From: Paraspadella gotoi
Lineage: Eukaryota; Chaetognatha
DNA length: 64,000 nt
Assembly (NCBI GenBank): GCA_051294375.1
Contig: CM119266.1
Span: forward strand, 24,044,411-24,108,410
Reading direction: 5' to 3'
Under the pieces are notes generated by a model that was given only the letters and a program-made list of their open reading frames with translations, was not told where the DNA came from and made no database searches. A program made the translations under genes and the position numbers. This document shows, in pieces, positions 10,868 through 23,095 of the stretch. The stretch's first letter is position 1. Each line of letters opens with the position of its first letter.

Positions 10868-13044
10868 GGTCTCTCTTCTCCTCTCTCTCTTTCTCTCCTT
10901 CGTCTCTCTCTCTCTCTCTCTCGTCGGAGGCAAAGTGAAATTATTCCTTCTCTCATTCCCTTTTTATTCCGTTTTCTTTTTAATTCGGAGAAAAATAAAG
11001 AGGAGAGACTTTTCTCCTTTTCTTCCTGGTTAGAGTTGAAGTCGATTCTTGTTATTGGAATTCATCTGTCTAACAATATATATATATATATATAGGCTTA
11101 CTATAAAGTTTAAGACGTTTGTTGCTTCATAAGCTCGCCATGTTTTTTAATCGGCAATGAATTAGTTGGACTCCGTCGCCAAGAGAACCCTCGTTCACAA
11201 AGAATCCGTATAGAAATTCCACTGCCATTAAATAATTATATATGTTATACATAATAAAATGATAAAAAATGAAAATTCTTTTTGTTATTACTTTTTTAAA
11301 CGATTAAATTTTTATTTTCCCATTCACCATTCCATAGAAGAATCGTTTCGTTCCTCCGCCATAAAAATTTCCCATAAATTCTGCGTCTCTTGTTTGTTTT
11401 TGTTTGTTATTTTCGTTCACTTATATTTTTGTGTTTGTGCCCCCCTCTACCCCCCTTTCATCCCCTCCTCCTTCTTTCCCATCCCCCCCCATCCCCCGTC
11501 GTCGTTAGGCTTCGTTCCGGTGCCAGGGGTCGCCGCCAATTCCTTCCCGCGAATAGTTTGCTCGCCAACAATGAATCCCACCGCAAACACTCGTAAATAT
11601 TTCAAGAAATAATGAAAAAGCAAATTGGAGTCTCGGAAACGGCGGCGGGGGCGGCGGCGGCGGCAGCGGCGAATGATGCGGCTTGAGTTGGCGGTGAACG
11701 GTCTTGGTAGGGGCGGTGCAGGGCAAGGGTGGCCGGCGAAATAAGACGAGGGTTTGCCGGAGTTGAAAAGGGAAAGGTTGAACTTGAGGTCACGACTCAG
11801 CGTGGTTAAGTCCAGCGGATTGTGCGCTAAGGTAAGACGACAGAAACTATACAGCTGCTCACTTAAGTATTTTAAAAATCGACGGAATATCGGTCGGTCG
11901 GTCGCTCTCATACGTAGACTTGGATTCCATCGTCGCGAAGGCGGAATTACAGATTACTTCCGGCGTCTAGAGTTTCGTTACACGAGCGCCAGGTGTTGGA
12001 GGAAAAGTTGGACGGAATCTCTGAAGTCTGAAAGACGGAGAAGCTTTACGATCGGTGACGGCGACGTCCGAACGCGGACGCCGAACGCGGCGTCTCTGCA
12101 CGCATCCGTTCTAAGTTGAAAACTGATCTGAGCTGGGGATGTTTAATATATTTTTATGACTAGACTTATTCCCTTATAGGCGACTTTTGCATTGGACCTT
12201 TGCAGCCTATCACTGAAAACAAAGTATCTATGTTGAAAAACAATTATTAAATGTTTGTTTTCTTGCCAAAAAGTATGTTTATATCCGCCTCGAAGAGGCC
12301 GACTGTCACTGGCTTTTAAATCCGGATCTCNNNNNNNNNNTCTATCCATTTACGAGTTTATCTCTCTCCCTTCCGTACACGCGCGATCCATTTCAGACCA
12401 TGAAAAAAACATTTTTTTTTCCTCTTCCCTTTTTCCCACGCGGGATTCACCCTTAACTCCTCTCCTTCTCTCTTTTGTTTTATTAATACATTTTTTTCCA
12501 TTTTTCTTCTCGCTTCCGGGGATAAAAATAATTCCATAACGTCGCCACCTGGGGTCCTTCGCCGCGGCGACGCCGCCACAGCGCCAGCCCCGGCGTCGGG
12601 AGCCGCGCGGAACCGCCAGCCCCCGCCGCCCGCGGGGCGGCGCTCGTAAATCGGCGGCGCTCGCGAGCATAAAACCATAATCGCGCGGATTTATGGTCGG
12701 CGCTTAATGGAGTTTTGAGGGAAAAAAAAACCACGGGGCAGGGATGGGGAAAATGGGAAGGGCAAAGAAGCGATTTGGAAATAGGGCGGGTTCTGGATCA
12801 GGGAAGGGGGAAGGAAGGGGAGAAAAGTGTTAGAAAGAGACAGAAAGGGTTAAGCCCGATCGGAACTTGGAGGTCGCTGGCAGTGGTGGTGAAAAGGCGA
12901 TAACAAGGTTTTGGACGGACGTGTCGAGTTTGCGGGGTTTTGAGCCTGACCATGTCAAAGTCGTTGAAAGATATTTTTAGTCACCGCGTTGTAAAAGATG
13001 GAAGAATTAATCAATGGGGTTTTTTTCTTGAGAAAGCCGTTAGA

Positions 13045-13124
<80 letters not shown>

Positions 13125-13499
13125 AGAGAAGAGAGAGAGGAGAGAGACACTCCGGTTATGGAACCGATTGTCTCGCCCCGAGAAAAATATGGGCGTGGAT
13201 AAAACTATTAAATCCTTCCCTCTCGTCATCCTCCTCGTTCTTCTTCCTTTCCTCCCTCTCCTTCCTTTCTTCCCTCTCCTTCCTCCCTTTTCTTTCCTCA
13301 TCTTTCTATTTCCTCCCTTTTCCCTCCCCCCGAGGACTGGGGGAAAAAATCGTTTGTAGCTCGGCCTACGTGTCGTCGACAAAACGCTTTGTCCTTTTTT
13401 CCCTGTTCTATTATCTCGCTTTCTGGTTTAATTGTTGTAAACGATATAAAATGACGCTTAGGGGTAGTCGTTTCACTAAGTCCTCCGCCCCATCTCCTC

Positions 13500-13580
<81 letters not shown>

Positions 13581-15274
13581 GCGCCCGTCTACAAACGTGA
13601 ATAAGTCAGCCTGCCTGAAAAACGAAGTAGTTTTCTGCCCCACATCCTCTCGGCTTTGGCCCTCCGCCGTCATTCGTCAGGACGAAAAATGATCCGAGGA
13701 CGCTGGCCGACGCAGGCCGACGGAGGCCGACGCCGCTCGACGCCACCCGACGACGCCGTCGAATCATTTCCGGCGTCATCGTCCCCGGCGCCATCGCCAT
13801 TCCTCTCTCTCGCTCTCCCGTCCGCTAATGGTGGCGAGAGATGGAATGGCCCGTCGCGCGTCCCTCCATCTCTCTCTCTCTCTTTTTCTCTTTCTCTCTA
13901 TTTTTTTCACTCTCCCTCGCTCTCTCACTCGCCGCCTCTTATTACGTCGAGAGGCGGCGCTGTATTTAACTCGAAAAGACCGCTAATTGGTTTCCCACGA
14001 TTAAGCGCCGGTCCCCTTGAGAGAGATGGCGGTTATACACGGTGACCATCTAAGAACGGGAGCGAAAAACAGCGAGATTTCGATGCAGCGCTGCCAGGGT
14101 CAAAGTTGAGAATTTTAGAATTATATTATGTATGTACGTACTATATATATATATATCACTATCTTATCGAAAGTTTTAGATTAGACTGTGCTATTAACTA
14201 AATTTAAAGGAATTAAAAACGATTATACGTATATACATCGTCATATAGTTATGATTTAATAACTATACTGAAAAATAATTAAATATTTAATTTGATTTGG
14301 CAGAAGTATGCATTTAAATAACTCTCAAAGAACTGTTTTATGAGACCACAATGTAATATGAACGGACAGATGAATTTTTTTTTTCTTTCGCGCTCTCTCT
14401 CTCTGTTGATGGAGCGCGCGTGTATTTCGACTCGAGTTCATGTATAATTTATACGCGATTTTATCACTCCTTCCATTATGCTAAAAAATTTCAGGCGGAT
14501 GAGAGAGAGAGACAGGGAGAGAGGAAGGAAGAGACAGAGACAAAGAAAGAGAGAGAGAGAACAGAGAGACAGAGACAGAGAGTGAGAGACAGAGAGTTCT
14601 GATTTGTTCGACGGTCGCGGTCCCCAAGAGGAATACCGCTGTCGCGATCTTTAGCTAGACATCAGACGTTTTGAATTAGTCCACTGAGGAATCAGAACAA
14701 TTCATCACAATTCGACCCAAATCTAAAATGATAAAAATAACAAGACTTAGGTTTTATATAGATTTTACGATTTTCCTCATGCTTACTTTATCCGGAATTC
14801 ACATCATACAGTTACAATACGACCAATAGTATTACTTTTTTGGATATATTTCGTCTAGTGATACAATAAGATCAAAACGTTCACAGAACCAACGCAACTT
14901 TATTCAAGTTACTGTATAATATTTGTAGCAACCAGAGGTATTGCTAGTAGTGACTACAAATTACGCATTACTCGAAATTTTTTTGCTCAAAACTACTAAA
15001 ATGAAAAATGACAGCAATAAAATTTTCTCTGTTGCCGAAAAAACAGATTTTTTTTCCGCTTCAATCGGATTCAATCAGTTTTATCCTGAATTCATTCTTT
15101 TCATTGAATTATGACCTCAAGATTTGACGATCTCGCTCAACGCTCACCTTTCCCGCGATGACCCTGACCCCGGGTCGGTCTTTCCCTTCGGGTGAGTCTC
15201 CTTTGCCCGGAAAGAGTCGATTCCATCCCTAAACTCACCCCTTCCGACCCAAACCTCACCCCCGTCGAAGGCAG
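9709..15274. other. low-complexity intergenic region
   Basis: It is dominated by GA/TC tracts (10246-10322, 10511-10558, 10826-10925, 13046-13147, 13497-13575), CGT/ACG trinucleotides, an (AT)n run at 11075-11094 and GC-rich patches (11640-11750, 12540-12670, 13680-13800). A 10-N gap lies at 12331-12340. The patch at 11515-11620 follows a gttag acceptor and stays open in two frames to nearby stops, so it could be a terminal exon. I cannot choose a frame. The GC-rich patch at 12541-12660 is open in several frames on both strands and resembles a CpG-rich promoter as much as an exon. Confidence 0.4.
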
Positions 15275-15624
15275 ATGCTAAAAAACGGGGAATTGCGGCA
15301 TCAAGTTGGAAAGAGTATCCGGCAATGGAACCGGGGAAAATGGATCCGGCGATGGATCCGCCGATGGATCCGGAAATGGATCCGGAAATGGATCCGGAAA
15401 TGGTCTATGAAACGAGTCTGGCTGATCGCTCGAAAGGAAAAATGGCTTCTCCTTCGTCGCCGCCGTCGTCGTCGTCGACCGCTGCGTCGCCGCGTCGTTT
15501 CCGGGGCGGCGCCGCCGCGCCCGTTTCAAAGCCGCCGCTGAACGACGCCGGGCGAACCCGAGAGCAGCTGCGTCGCCGTCGTCGGCGCCGGTCGTCGTTC
15601 CGGCGCCTTAACGAGCGCCGCTAG
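15275..15624 (+). CDS. candidate terminal exon with MDPE repeats
   Basis: After an acceptor (gtcgaaggcag) a frame of about 115 codons opens with AKKRGIAASSWKEYPAMEPG. It continues through six near-copies of Met-Asp-Pro-Glu/Ala/Pro, then VYETSLADRSKGKMASPSS, an S/P/A-rich part, and a basic tail that stops at 15622-15624. Ahead of the low-complexity part the sequence looks like real protein, but I do not recognise the family. The arginine-rich tail may be a frame slip: another frame over the same bases reads APVVVPAP and stops at about 15610. An exon is likely; its exact end is uncertain. Confidence 0.4.
15336..15405 (+). repeat. 12-bp tandem repeat (ATGGATCCGGAA)
   Basis: About six near-perfect 12-base units, most containing GGATCC. 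The unit is a multiple of three, so the candidate exon stays in frame with a four-residue MDPE-like repeat. It lies inside 15275-15624. Confidence 0.85.
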
Positions 15625-15744
15625 CTCGTTTTTCCAGTGACGTAACGACGCCGTCACGCCATTTCCGGGAAATTCGAAATTTTCCCTCATCCCGAGGAAG
15701 CGCTCTCTCTCTCTCTCTCTCTCTCTCCGTGCCTTTTTTAATTT

Positions 15745-16077
15745 CGTCTCCCTTGATCGTCGTCGTCGTCCAAATATTTAGGCGGGATAAGGTGATGGGC
15801 GTGCCGACGCTTGTAATTACGCTATCCCACGAAAAAAATAATGGAGTCCGATTCGTTTCCTATTTTCTCATTTTTTTTTCGGCGCCGATAACGCGACTGT
15901 TTTGTCGTCGCGGCGGGATGAGTCGTTGGTCGTCGTTATCGTCGTCGTTGTTATTGTTCGTCGTCATTCGTTGTCGTTATCGTCGTCCGCGCGGTTACGA
16001 ACTCGCCGGAGCCGCCGGAAACGTCGTGTCATTCGGCGACAAAAGTCGTTACGGTTTCCCTAATGTTCTTTTTTTTC

Positions 16078-16110
<33 letters not shown>

Positions 16111-16430
16111 AAGTCGTTTCTCGATCGTCCACCATCGTTTTTCGTCGGCCAATCGCGTCGTCGTCCTTCGTCGCCGTCGTTTAATAGAGTTTTTACGAGG
16201 TTCTGGCGATGACGATGACGGCGCAATGACGAAAGGGAGTTATGGTCGTTAAGAGAGGAAGAAAGCTTCGCTCCAACAGATGCCACCATTTCAACTTTTA
16301 ATTCCTCTCAGTTTCTCCTTTTTTTTTTTAAACGTCTTCTTTTCCCTTTTCTATTTGCCTTTCTTTTCCCATTTTCTTCTTTCGTCTCTATTTCCACTTC
16401 TTCGTCGTCTTTTCCTTCGCCTTTTCTTCC
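15745..16430 (+). repeat. first copy of a noisy direct duplication
   Basis: It shares long segments with 17325-17978 in the same order: the CGTCGTCGTCC stretch with AAATATTTAG, the GGTGATGGGCGT block, a poly(T) run near 16080-16108 preceded by TTTTTTTTCGG, and the block with AGCTTCGCTCCAACAGATGC. The copies differ mainly by one-base insertions and deletions. I infer two versions of one sequence on either side of an over-filled gap. Confidence 0.8.
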
Positions 16431-16439
16431 GTCGCTTTT

Positions 16440-17260
16440 CTTCTTTTTCTTCGTCCTCTTTTCACATTTCGTGCGTCCTTTTTCTTCGTCCTTTTTCTTC
16501 GTCTTTTCTTCTTTTCTTACGTCCTCTTTTTCACTTCTTCGTTCGTCTTTTTCCTTCGTCGCTTTTCTTCGTCCTTTTCTTCTTTTTCTTCGTCTCTTTT
16601 CACTTCTTCGTCGTCTTTCTTCGTCTTTTCTTCTCCTTTAGTTCTTCTTTTCTTCGTCCTCTTTTCAACTTCTTGTCGTCTTTTTTCTTCGTCCTTTATT
16701 TTCTTCGTCCTTTTCTTCTTTTCTTCGTCTTCTTTCACTTCTTCGTCGTCTATTCTTCGTCTGATTTCTTCGTCCTTTTCTTCTTTTCTTTCGTCCTCGC
16801 TTTCACTTCTTCGTTCGTCTTTTCTTCGTCCTTTCCTTCGTCCTTTTCCTTTCTTTTTCTTCGTCCTCTTTCAATCACTCTTCGTCGTCTTTTCTTCGTC
16901 CTTTTTCTTCGTCCGTTTTCTCTTTTCTTCGTCCTCTTTTCACTTCTTCGTACAGTCTTTCCCTTCAGTCCTTTTCTTCGTCCTTGTTTCTTTCCTTTTT
17001 TTTTTTTCCTTCCCCCCCTTCGTCCTCTTTTCACTTCTTCGTCGTCTTTTCTTCGTCCATTTCTTCGTCCTTTTTCTTCTTTTTCTTCGTCCTCTTCACT
17101 TCTCTCTTCGTCGTCTTTTTTCCTTCGTCGCTTTTCTTCGTCCTTTTTTTTCTTTTTCTTCGTCCTCTTTTCACTTCTTCCGTCGTCTTTTCTTCGTCCT
17201 TTTCCTTCGTCCTTTATCTTCTTTTCTTCGTCCTCTTTTCCAACTTCTTCGTCGTCTTAA
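16440..17260 (+). repeat. ~70-bp pyrimidine minisatellite
   Basis: About a dozen imperfect units, each with a CACTTCTTCGTCGTC-type landmark at roughly 65-90 base spacing and TTCTTCGTCC in between. The plus strand is almost pure pyrimidine. The open frames on both strands (KDEE-rich or SSFF-rich) are by-products, since the period is not a multiple of three and units vary in length. Copy number beside gaps is unreliable. Confidence 0.8.
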
Positions 17261-17324
17261 TGAATCCGTCGGGTGAGAAAACAGCCTTTCCGGAGGATTN
17301 NNNNNNNNNNNNNNNNNNNNNNNN

Positions 17325-17649
17325 CGTCTCCCTGTCGTCGTCGTCGTCCAAAATATTTAGCGGGAAAGGTGATGGGCGTGGCCGACGCTTTATTACGACT
17401 CCCACGAAAAAAAATGGCGTCGATTCCGTTTCCTATTTTTCTCATTTTTTTTTCGGCGCCGATAACGCCGACTGTTTTGTCGTCGCGGCGGATTGAGTCG
17501 TGGTCGTCGTTATCGTCGTCGTTGTTATTGTCGTCGTCTTCGTTGTCGTTATCGTCGTCGCCGCGGTTACGAACTCGCCGGAGCCGCCGGAAACGTCGTG
17601 TCATTCGGCGACAAAAGTCGTTACGGTTTCCCTAATGTTCTTTTTTTTC

Positions 17650-17682
<33 letters not shown>

Positions 17683-17978
17683 AAGTCGTTTTCTCGATCG
17701 TCACCATCGTTTTTCGTCGCCATCGTCGTCGTCGTCTTCGTCGCCGTCGTTTAAGAGTTTTACGAGGTTCTGGCGATGACGTCGACGGCCAATGACGAAG
17801 GGAGTTATGGTCGTTAAGAGGGAAAAAGCTTCGCTCCAACAGATGCCACCATTTCACTTTTAATCCTCCAGTTTCTCCTTTTTTTTTTAACTCTTTCTTT
17901 TTCCCTTTTCTTTTCCTTTCTTTTCCCATTTTCCTTCTTTCGTCCTCTTTTCACTTCTTCGTCGTCTTTTCTTCGTCC
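17325..17978 (+). repeat. second copy of the noisy direct duplication
   Basis: Second version of 15745-16430, starting right after the 25-N gap at 17300-17324 and ending at the 778-base gap. It stops inside the pyrimidine repeat, where the first copy continues. Confidence 0.8.
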
Positions 17979-18756
17979 NNNNNNNNNNNNNNNNNNNNNN
18001 NNNNNNNNNNNNNNNNNNNNNNNNNNNNNNNNNNNNNNNNNNNNNNNNNNNNNNNNNNNNNNNNNNNNNNNNNNNNNNNNNNNNNNNNNNNNNNNNNNNN
18101 NNNNNNNNNNNNNNNNNNNNNNNNNNNNNNNNNNNNNNNNNNNNNNNNNNNNNNNNNNNNNNNNNNNNNNNNNNNNNNNNNNNNNNNNNNNNNNNNNNNN
18201 NNNNNNNNNNNNNNNNNNNNNNNNNNNNNNNNNNNNNNNNNNNNNNNNNNNNNNNNNNNNNNNNNNNNNNNNNNNNNNNNNNNNNNNNNNNNNNNNNNNN
18301 NNNNNNNNNNNNNNNNNNNNNNNNNNNNNNNNNNNNNNNNNNNNNNNNNNNNNNNNNNNNNNNNNNNNNNNNNNNNNNNNNNNNNNNNNNNNNNNNNNNN
18401 NNNNNNNNNNNNNNNNNNNNNNNNNNNNNNNNNNNNNNNNNNNNNNNNNNNNNNNNNNNNNNNNNNNNNNNNNNNNNNNNNNNNNNNNNNNNNNNNNNNN
18501 NNNNNNNNNNNNNNNNNNNNNNNNNNNNNNNNNNNNNNNNNNNNNNNNNNNNNNNNNNNNNNNNNNNNNNNNNNNNNNNNNNNNNNNNNNNNNNNNNNNN
18601 NNNNNNNNNNNNNNNNNNNNNNNNNNNNNNNNNNNNNNNNNNNNNNNNNNNNNNNNNNNNNNNNNNNNNNNNNNNNNNNNNNNNNNNNNNNNNNNNNNNN
18701 NNNNNNNNNNNNNNNNNNNNNNNNNNNNNNNNNNNNNNNNNNNNNNNNNNNNNNNN
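17979..18756. other. assembly gap (778 N)
   Basis: Unknown sequence. The left edge is in the pyrimidine minisatellite and the right edge is the outer end of the left palindrome arm. Confidence 1.
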
Positions 18757-19129
18757 TATCTTTTTGGTCACTAAATTAACTATTAAAAATACGTATTACT
18801 ATCAATGAAGCATAAAAACTAAACTTAAATCATTTTAACTAAGCCATTTAAATCAAGAGGTCCAGAGCGCGATTTACTTTGAAAACCAATGCCACTCTCT
18901 CCACATTCCAAAAACCCTCTGAACGGTTTTCCCTTTGGAGTTTCTTGCTAATTACTTTTCTTAAGGGCCTCTGAGTTAACAATTTTCCCTCCAAAAGAGG
19001 TCCGGGTCTTGTTTAAATATTTTTTGTCTAATTTTCTCTGTATGCTAAGAAAAAACACGTTCAGACCTTTAAAAAATATTGAAAATAAACAAATCGGCGT
19101 TTTACTTTTGGCCCAATTTGTACGTTAGC

Positions 19130-19212
<83 letters not shown>

Positions 19213-19402
19213 TCTATAAAAAAATACCACAGCTTTATGAGCCAGCTTTTTAGAGTAAAAAGCTTAGATTTTTTTTCAAATCTCTCTCTCTGTCTCTCTC
19301 TCTGTCTCTCTCATTTTCTCTCTCTCACAAAGTGAAATGTTTCGTTAAATTGAATTCCTTTTTGTCTCTTCTCATCCTCGCATTCTCAGTTGTCGTTGTT
19401 GT
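18757..19402 (+). repeat. left arm of a large palindrome
   Basis: Reverse complement of 19636-20304. Both arms contain the same ordered landmarks: a TTTTTGGTCAC end, an AAATGGCTTAGTT-type block, a CCCAATTTGTACGTTAGCG block, an (ATT)n run (19132-19212), an AGAGAGAGATTT stretch and a block ending at a (GTT)n-like edge. The arms differ by small indels. The left arm ends at the 25-N gap 19403-19427. Confidence 0.85.
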
Positions 19403-19635
19403 NNNNNNNNNNNNNNNNNNNNNNNNNGGACTTTAGTGAGAAAGTTTTTGTTATTGGTCGATTATAGTACTACTGTATTACATGGACGGCTGAAAATTCT
19501 GTTGAAAATCAAAGATGATTTTAAAGAAGATTAAAAATTGTTTCAAAAACTTTTGAAACATTTTTTTAAAAAAGTTGTTGATTTGATGTAAACCTTAGAC
19601 GATTAGACAACGATGATTTAAAGAGAAAAACGGAC

Positions 19636-19844
19636 ACAACGACAATGAGAATGCGAGGATGAGAAGAGACAAAAAGGAATTCACTTTAACGAAAACATTT
19701 CACTTTGTGAGAGAGAGAAAATGAGAGCAGACAAGAGGGAGAGACAGAGAGAGAGATTTTGAAAAAAAATCATAAAGCTTTTTACTCTAAAAAGCTGGCT
19801 CATAAAGCTTGCGTATTTTTTATAGAAATATAATTAATAATAAT

Positions 19845-19882
<38 letters not shown>

Positions 19883-20304
19883 TAATAATAATAATAATAA
19901 TATAATAATTATAATAATACGCTAACGTACAAATTGGGCCAAAGTAAAACGCCGATTGTTTATTTTCAATATTTTTAAGGTCTGAAACGTGGTTTTTCCT
20001 TAGACATACAGAGAAAATTAGACAAAAAATGATCTTAAACAAGACCTGCCTCTTTTGGAGGGAAAATTGTTAACTCATGGAGGCCCTTAAGAAAGTAATT
20101 TAGCAGAAATCCAAAGGGAAAAACCGTTTCAGAGGTTTTTGGAAATTGTGGACGAGAGTGGCATTGCGTTTCAAAGTAAAATGTCGCGGCTCTGGACTCT
20201 TGATTTAAATGGCTTAGTTAAAAATGATTTAAGTTTTAGTTTTTATGCTTCTTGATAGTAATACGTATTCTTTAATAGTTAATTAGTGACCAAAAAGTAA
20301 GGAT
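19636..20304 (-). repeat. right arm of a large palindrome
   Basis: Inverted copy of 18757-19402, separated from it by the gap 19403-19427 and about 208 bases of unique sequence. It carries the matching (AAT)n run (19830-19918). A true ~650-bp inverted repeat is possible. A read that turned back at a missed adapter would give the same pattern. Confidence 0.85.
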
Positions 20305-21830
20305 ACTTCTATATTCCTATCAACGGTTATTAATTTGGGTGGGACTAACATAAAATAAAACTGAATGTATTGAGAGAGAGAGAACAGAGAGAGAGGAAAG
20401 ACGAGAAGAAAGGAGAAGAGAGAGGATAGTGATGGTATTACATAATTGTATTAATTAATTTTTGGATGCCATGGATAAAAAGGAGGAGGAGGATGAGAGA
20501 GACGAGGAGACGCAGGAGAGACGAGACGGAATGGATGGCGACGACGACAATGGATAGTCGACAGAAGCGCATTAAGAATTGAGGGAACTGAACGTTGATT
20601 GGTGGATTTGGATTGAAGTAGGATAGTGAAAGTAATTGATAAGATGAAAGTTGATGATGATAATTATGTAGATTATATTGACCGAATAATTAATTATTTG
20701 ACCAATTGAATTTAATTAACAGATTAATTTTTGATATTAATAATTTGATTATACAGATATAGGATAGACAGAACGATGGAGGCGAAACGGACATCGTTTT
20801 TTTGGCATGTACATCTCCTTACTTTTCCTACAAGCATTGGGTGGGACCGACGGACCCGAAAGGTGAATTATAGAGCAGCGATCTCGCTGTAAGCAGAGTG
20901 CTGGCTAAAAAACGGTATTGACGCTAGTTAACGACCGCCAACAGATAGGAACGTGCTATGGGCGTCAGTGATTGGAGCCAAGGCCGTGGCCGTCGAAGTA
21001 AAGAGCATCGATCCCCGTGGTCGATTTGTTATTTTTCAAAAAATGAAAGGATTTTCTTTTTGTTCTTTTTTTTAGTAGAATTGATTTTATGAGCGCTCTG
21101 GCGAAAACGTCTTTCATTGTGGCGTCGTAAGACCCTCGCCGCGAGCGTTTTATGTCGATGACGCTGTGTCCTTTATTTAAGGAAGAACGGTCAGGAGGGC
21201 TAAGATTTCTTCTGGTTTTTAAATTCATAAAGTGAAGGATGGGCGCATTCCAATTTGTTAGCTTTTTAAATTGTAGGCTCAAAACAATTCTCTTTTCTAT
21301 TGCATTTTCTCTAGGATTTAAAAAAAAGAGTTTATTATTTAGGATCGAAATATTAAAAGAAATGTTAATCTTGTTCGAGGCATTATGGAATTAGGGCTTT
21401 TGTGTTTGTATTTAGGGTTTTGTTTTTTAGTACATTTGATTCTTTATTATTAGCTGCTGAATTTCCGACTCGAGGTTTAATGGAGTTTATTATTACCGCG
21501 GCGAACCACAGCGTATAAGCACTAGACGTACTCTTGTATAAATTGCACCTTTCTTTTAATATCGCGCAAATAGAATATATAACACTTTGTGGCGGTTATA
21601 TTCAACGCAGAGCTCAGACATGGCATTCGGTTTTTTCCCACATGTCCAACTGAGTCCATCCTTTCACCGTGATTCGCAGTGTCTTCTTTTCTGCCGAACT
21701 TCCCTTACCTCTCACCCTTGCAATTCTTTTAATTACGCCCGTGGGCATCCCAAATCGAGGTCGGAGGCTGCGTTAAAAGCCGAGAGAGAGAAGAGAGAGA
21801 GAAGAGAGAGAAGAGAGAAGAGAGAGAGAG

Positions 21831-21863
<33 letters not shown>

Positions 21864-22108
21864 AAGTGAGAGAAAGATAATAAAGCGCCGGAAAGCCCAT
21901 GATATAACGTGGTCCAATTCCATTTTATTGGCTCTCTCACTGTTAAGACTGCGATATCAGGTATACATTTGCCATTTTCCTACGAAGATAGACAATCGTA
22001 TAAAAAAGAGGTTACATACAAAAGTAAAATATGTATATATTGTTATGTTATATCCGATACCAAATTCCGAGACCAGGGTGTAACCTTTTGGCGGAGTCGA
22101 ATTCGGTT
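20305..22108. other. region without a recognised gene
   Basis: AT-rich DNA with (GA)n stretches near 20370-20425 and 21781-21870. The best coding-like part is on the minus strand at about 21045-21215, with segments such as KGHSVIDIKRSRRGSYDATM. It has no clear homologue and no clear donor, so it is left uncalled. Confidence 0.35.
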
Positions 22109-22357
22109 ATGGCGGCGTCAATGGCGGCGCCAACGTCACCGATGCAACTTTCGGTGGAGGCGAATGAACGAATGACGAATGACGATTGCGCACTGTTCCG
22201 ATCGTTAGAGGAACCATTGCTCTTCATCAGACTTACTATTCAAATCGAGATTAAGACGTTTCCCGAGGAATTTTTTTTGTTTTTCGATTTATCGTTCCAA
22301 GTTAAAAAAAATATATTTTATATGTGTAATGTATATTTTAAAGCTAAAATAAATTAA
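22109..22357 (+). CDS. candidate N-terminal coding exon (MAASMAAPTSP...)
   Basis: The ATG at 22109 lies in an ATGGCGGCG start context and opens a frame reading MAASMAAPTSPMQLSVEANE, then RMTNDDCALFRSLEEPL, with varied, protein-like codons for about 50 residues. After about 22265 the frame becomes F-, I- and K-rich up to the stop at 22357 and probably runs into an intron, though I see no clear donor. I do not recognise the protein. It might share a gene with the candidate exon at 22512-22716 on the same strand. Confidence 0.35.
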   Translation: MAASMAAPTSPMQLSVEANERMTNDDCALFRSLEEPLLFIRLTIQIEIKTFPEEFFLFFDLSFQVKKNIFYMCNVYFKAKIN

Positions 22358-22511
22358 AAGGCTGACGAATTTGATTTTTCATCATTTTAACTCTTATCAA
22401 AAGGTGTCTGGAATAGAGAAAACTTTTTGGAAATTCGAATTCGTTCTCATATTTCAACCTTTCATTCATAGTCAACTGCGTTGATATGTCTAGTGGCATT
22501 TTGCATTGCAG

Positions 22512-22578
22512 AGTTAACCTCTCTCTCCTTCTCTCTCTCTCCTCTCTCTCCTCTCCTCTCTCTCTCGTCGCTCTCGTG

Positions 22579-22614
<36 letters not shown>

Positions 22615-22716
22615 GAATTTATGCCGTCGCCGGCGGACCCGGCGAAAGAGAAGAAATCCGCTGAGTTGGCAACCGAAGGAAGAAGCGAATCCAAAGCGAC
22701 GAAGAAATTAAAATAG
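22512..22716 (+). CDS. candidate terminal exon with poly-Ser
   Basis: After a gcattgcag acceptor one frame runs through a pyrimidine-rich (Leu/Ser) part and (GTC)n-encoded poly-serine (22580-22615). It then reads EFMPSPADPAKEKKSAELA and TEGRSESKATKKLK before TAG at 22714. The C-terminal 35 residues look like a charged, disordered protein tail. No family is recognised. The frame is a guess where the repeat makes every frame open. Confidence 0.3.
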
Positions 22717-23095
22717 AAAAGAAGAAAGAAGGAGACAAGAAAATTAAAGAGAAAGAGAGATGAAGGGGGATGAAAGAGAAAGAAAAGATGGAGTCGGAGA
22801 AAGTTAAGCGAGAATCTCAATAGAATAATAGTTTCTTATTACCTTAGATACAACTTAATTATTATTAAATATCGTTCTCCAGTTTGCCCTTTAGGTACAT
22901 ATTTGGACTTTCGTGTTTCGAATCTCCATAAACTCTGAAAATTAATCTAAAAGTTTTTAGTTAATTCGGTTTTATCTTTTCGCAATTTAAGGATCCAAAA
23001 TTTCTTTTCGCGGCTCCTACACTCGGCACACCGACCTTCATACAAGATATGTACGTTTTTAAAGATTTTAGTTTTTAAATAAGAAGGGGCACATT

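Noticed and set aside
16280-17260. 326-codon plus-strand open frame rich in F, S and L
   Set aside because: It is translated pyrimidine minisatellite. The antisense strand is equally open and the repeat period does not preserve a frame.
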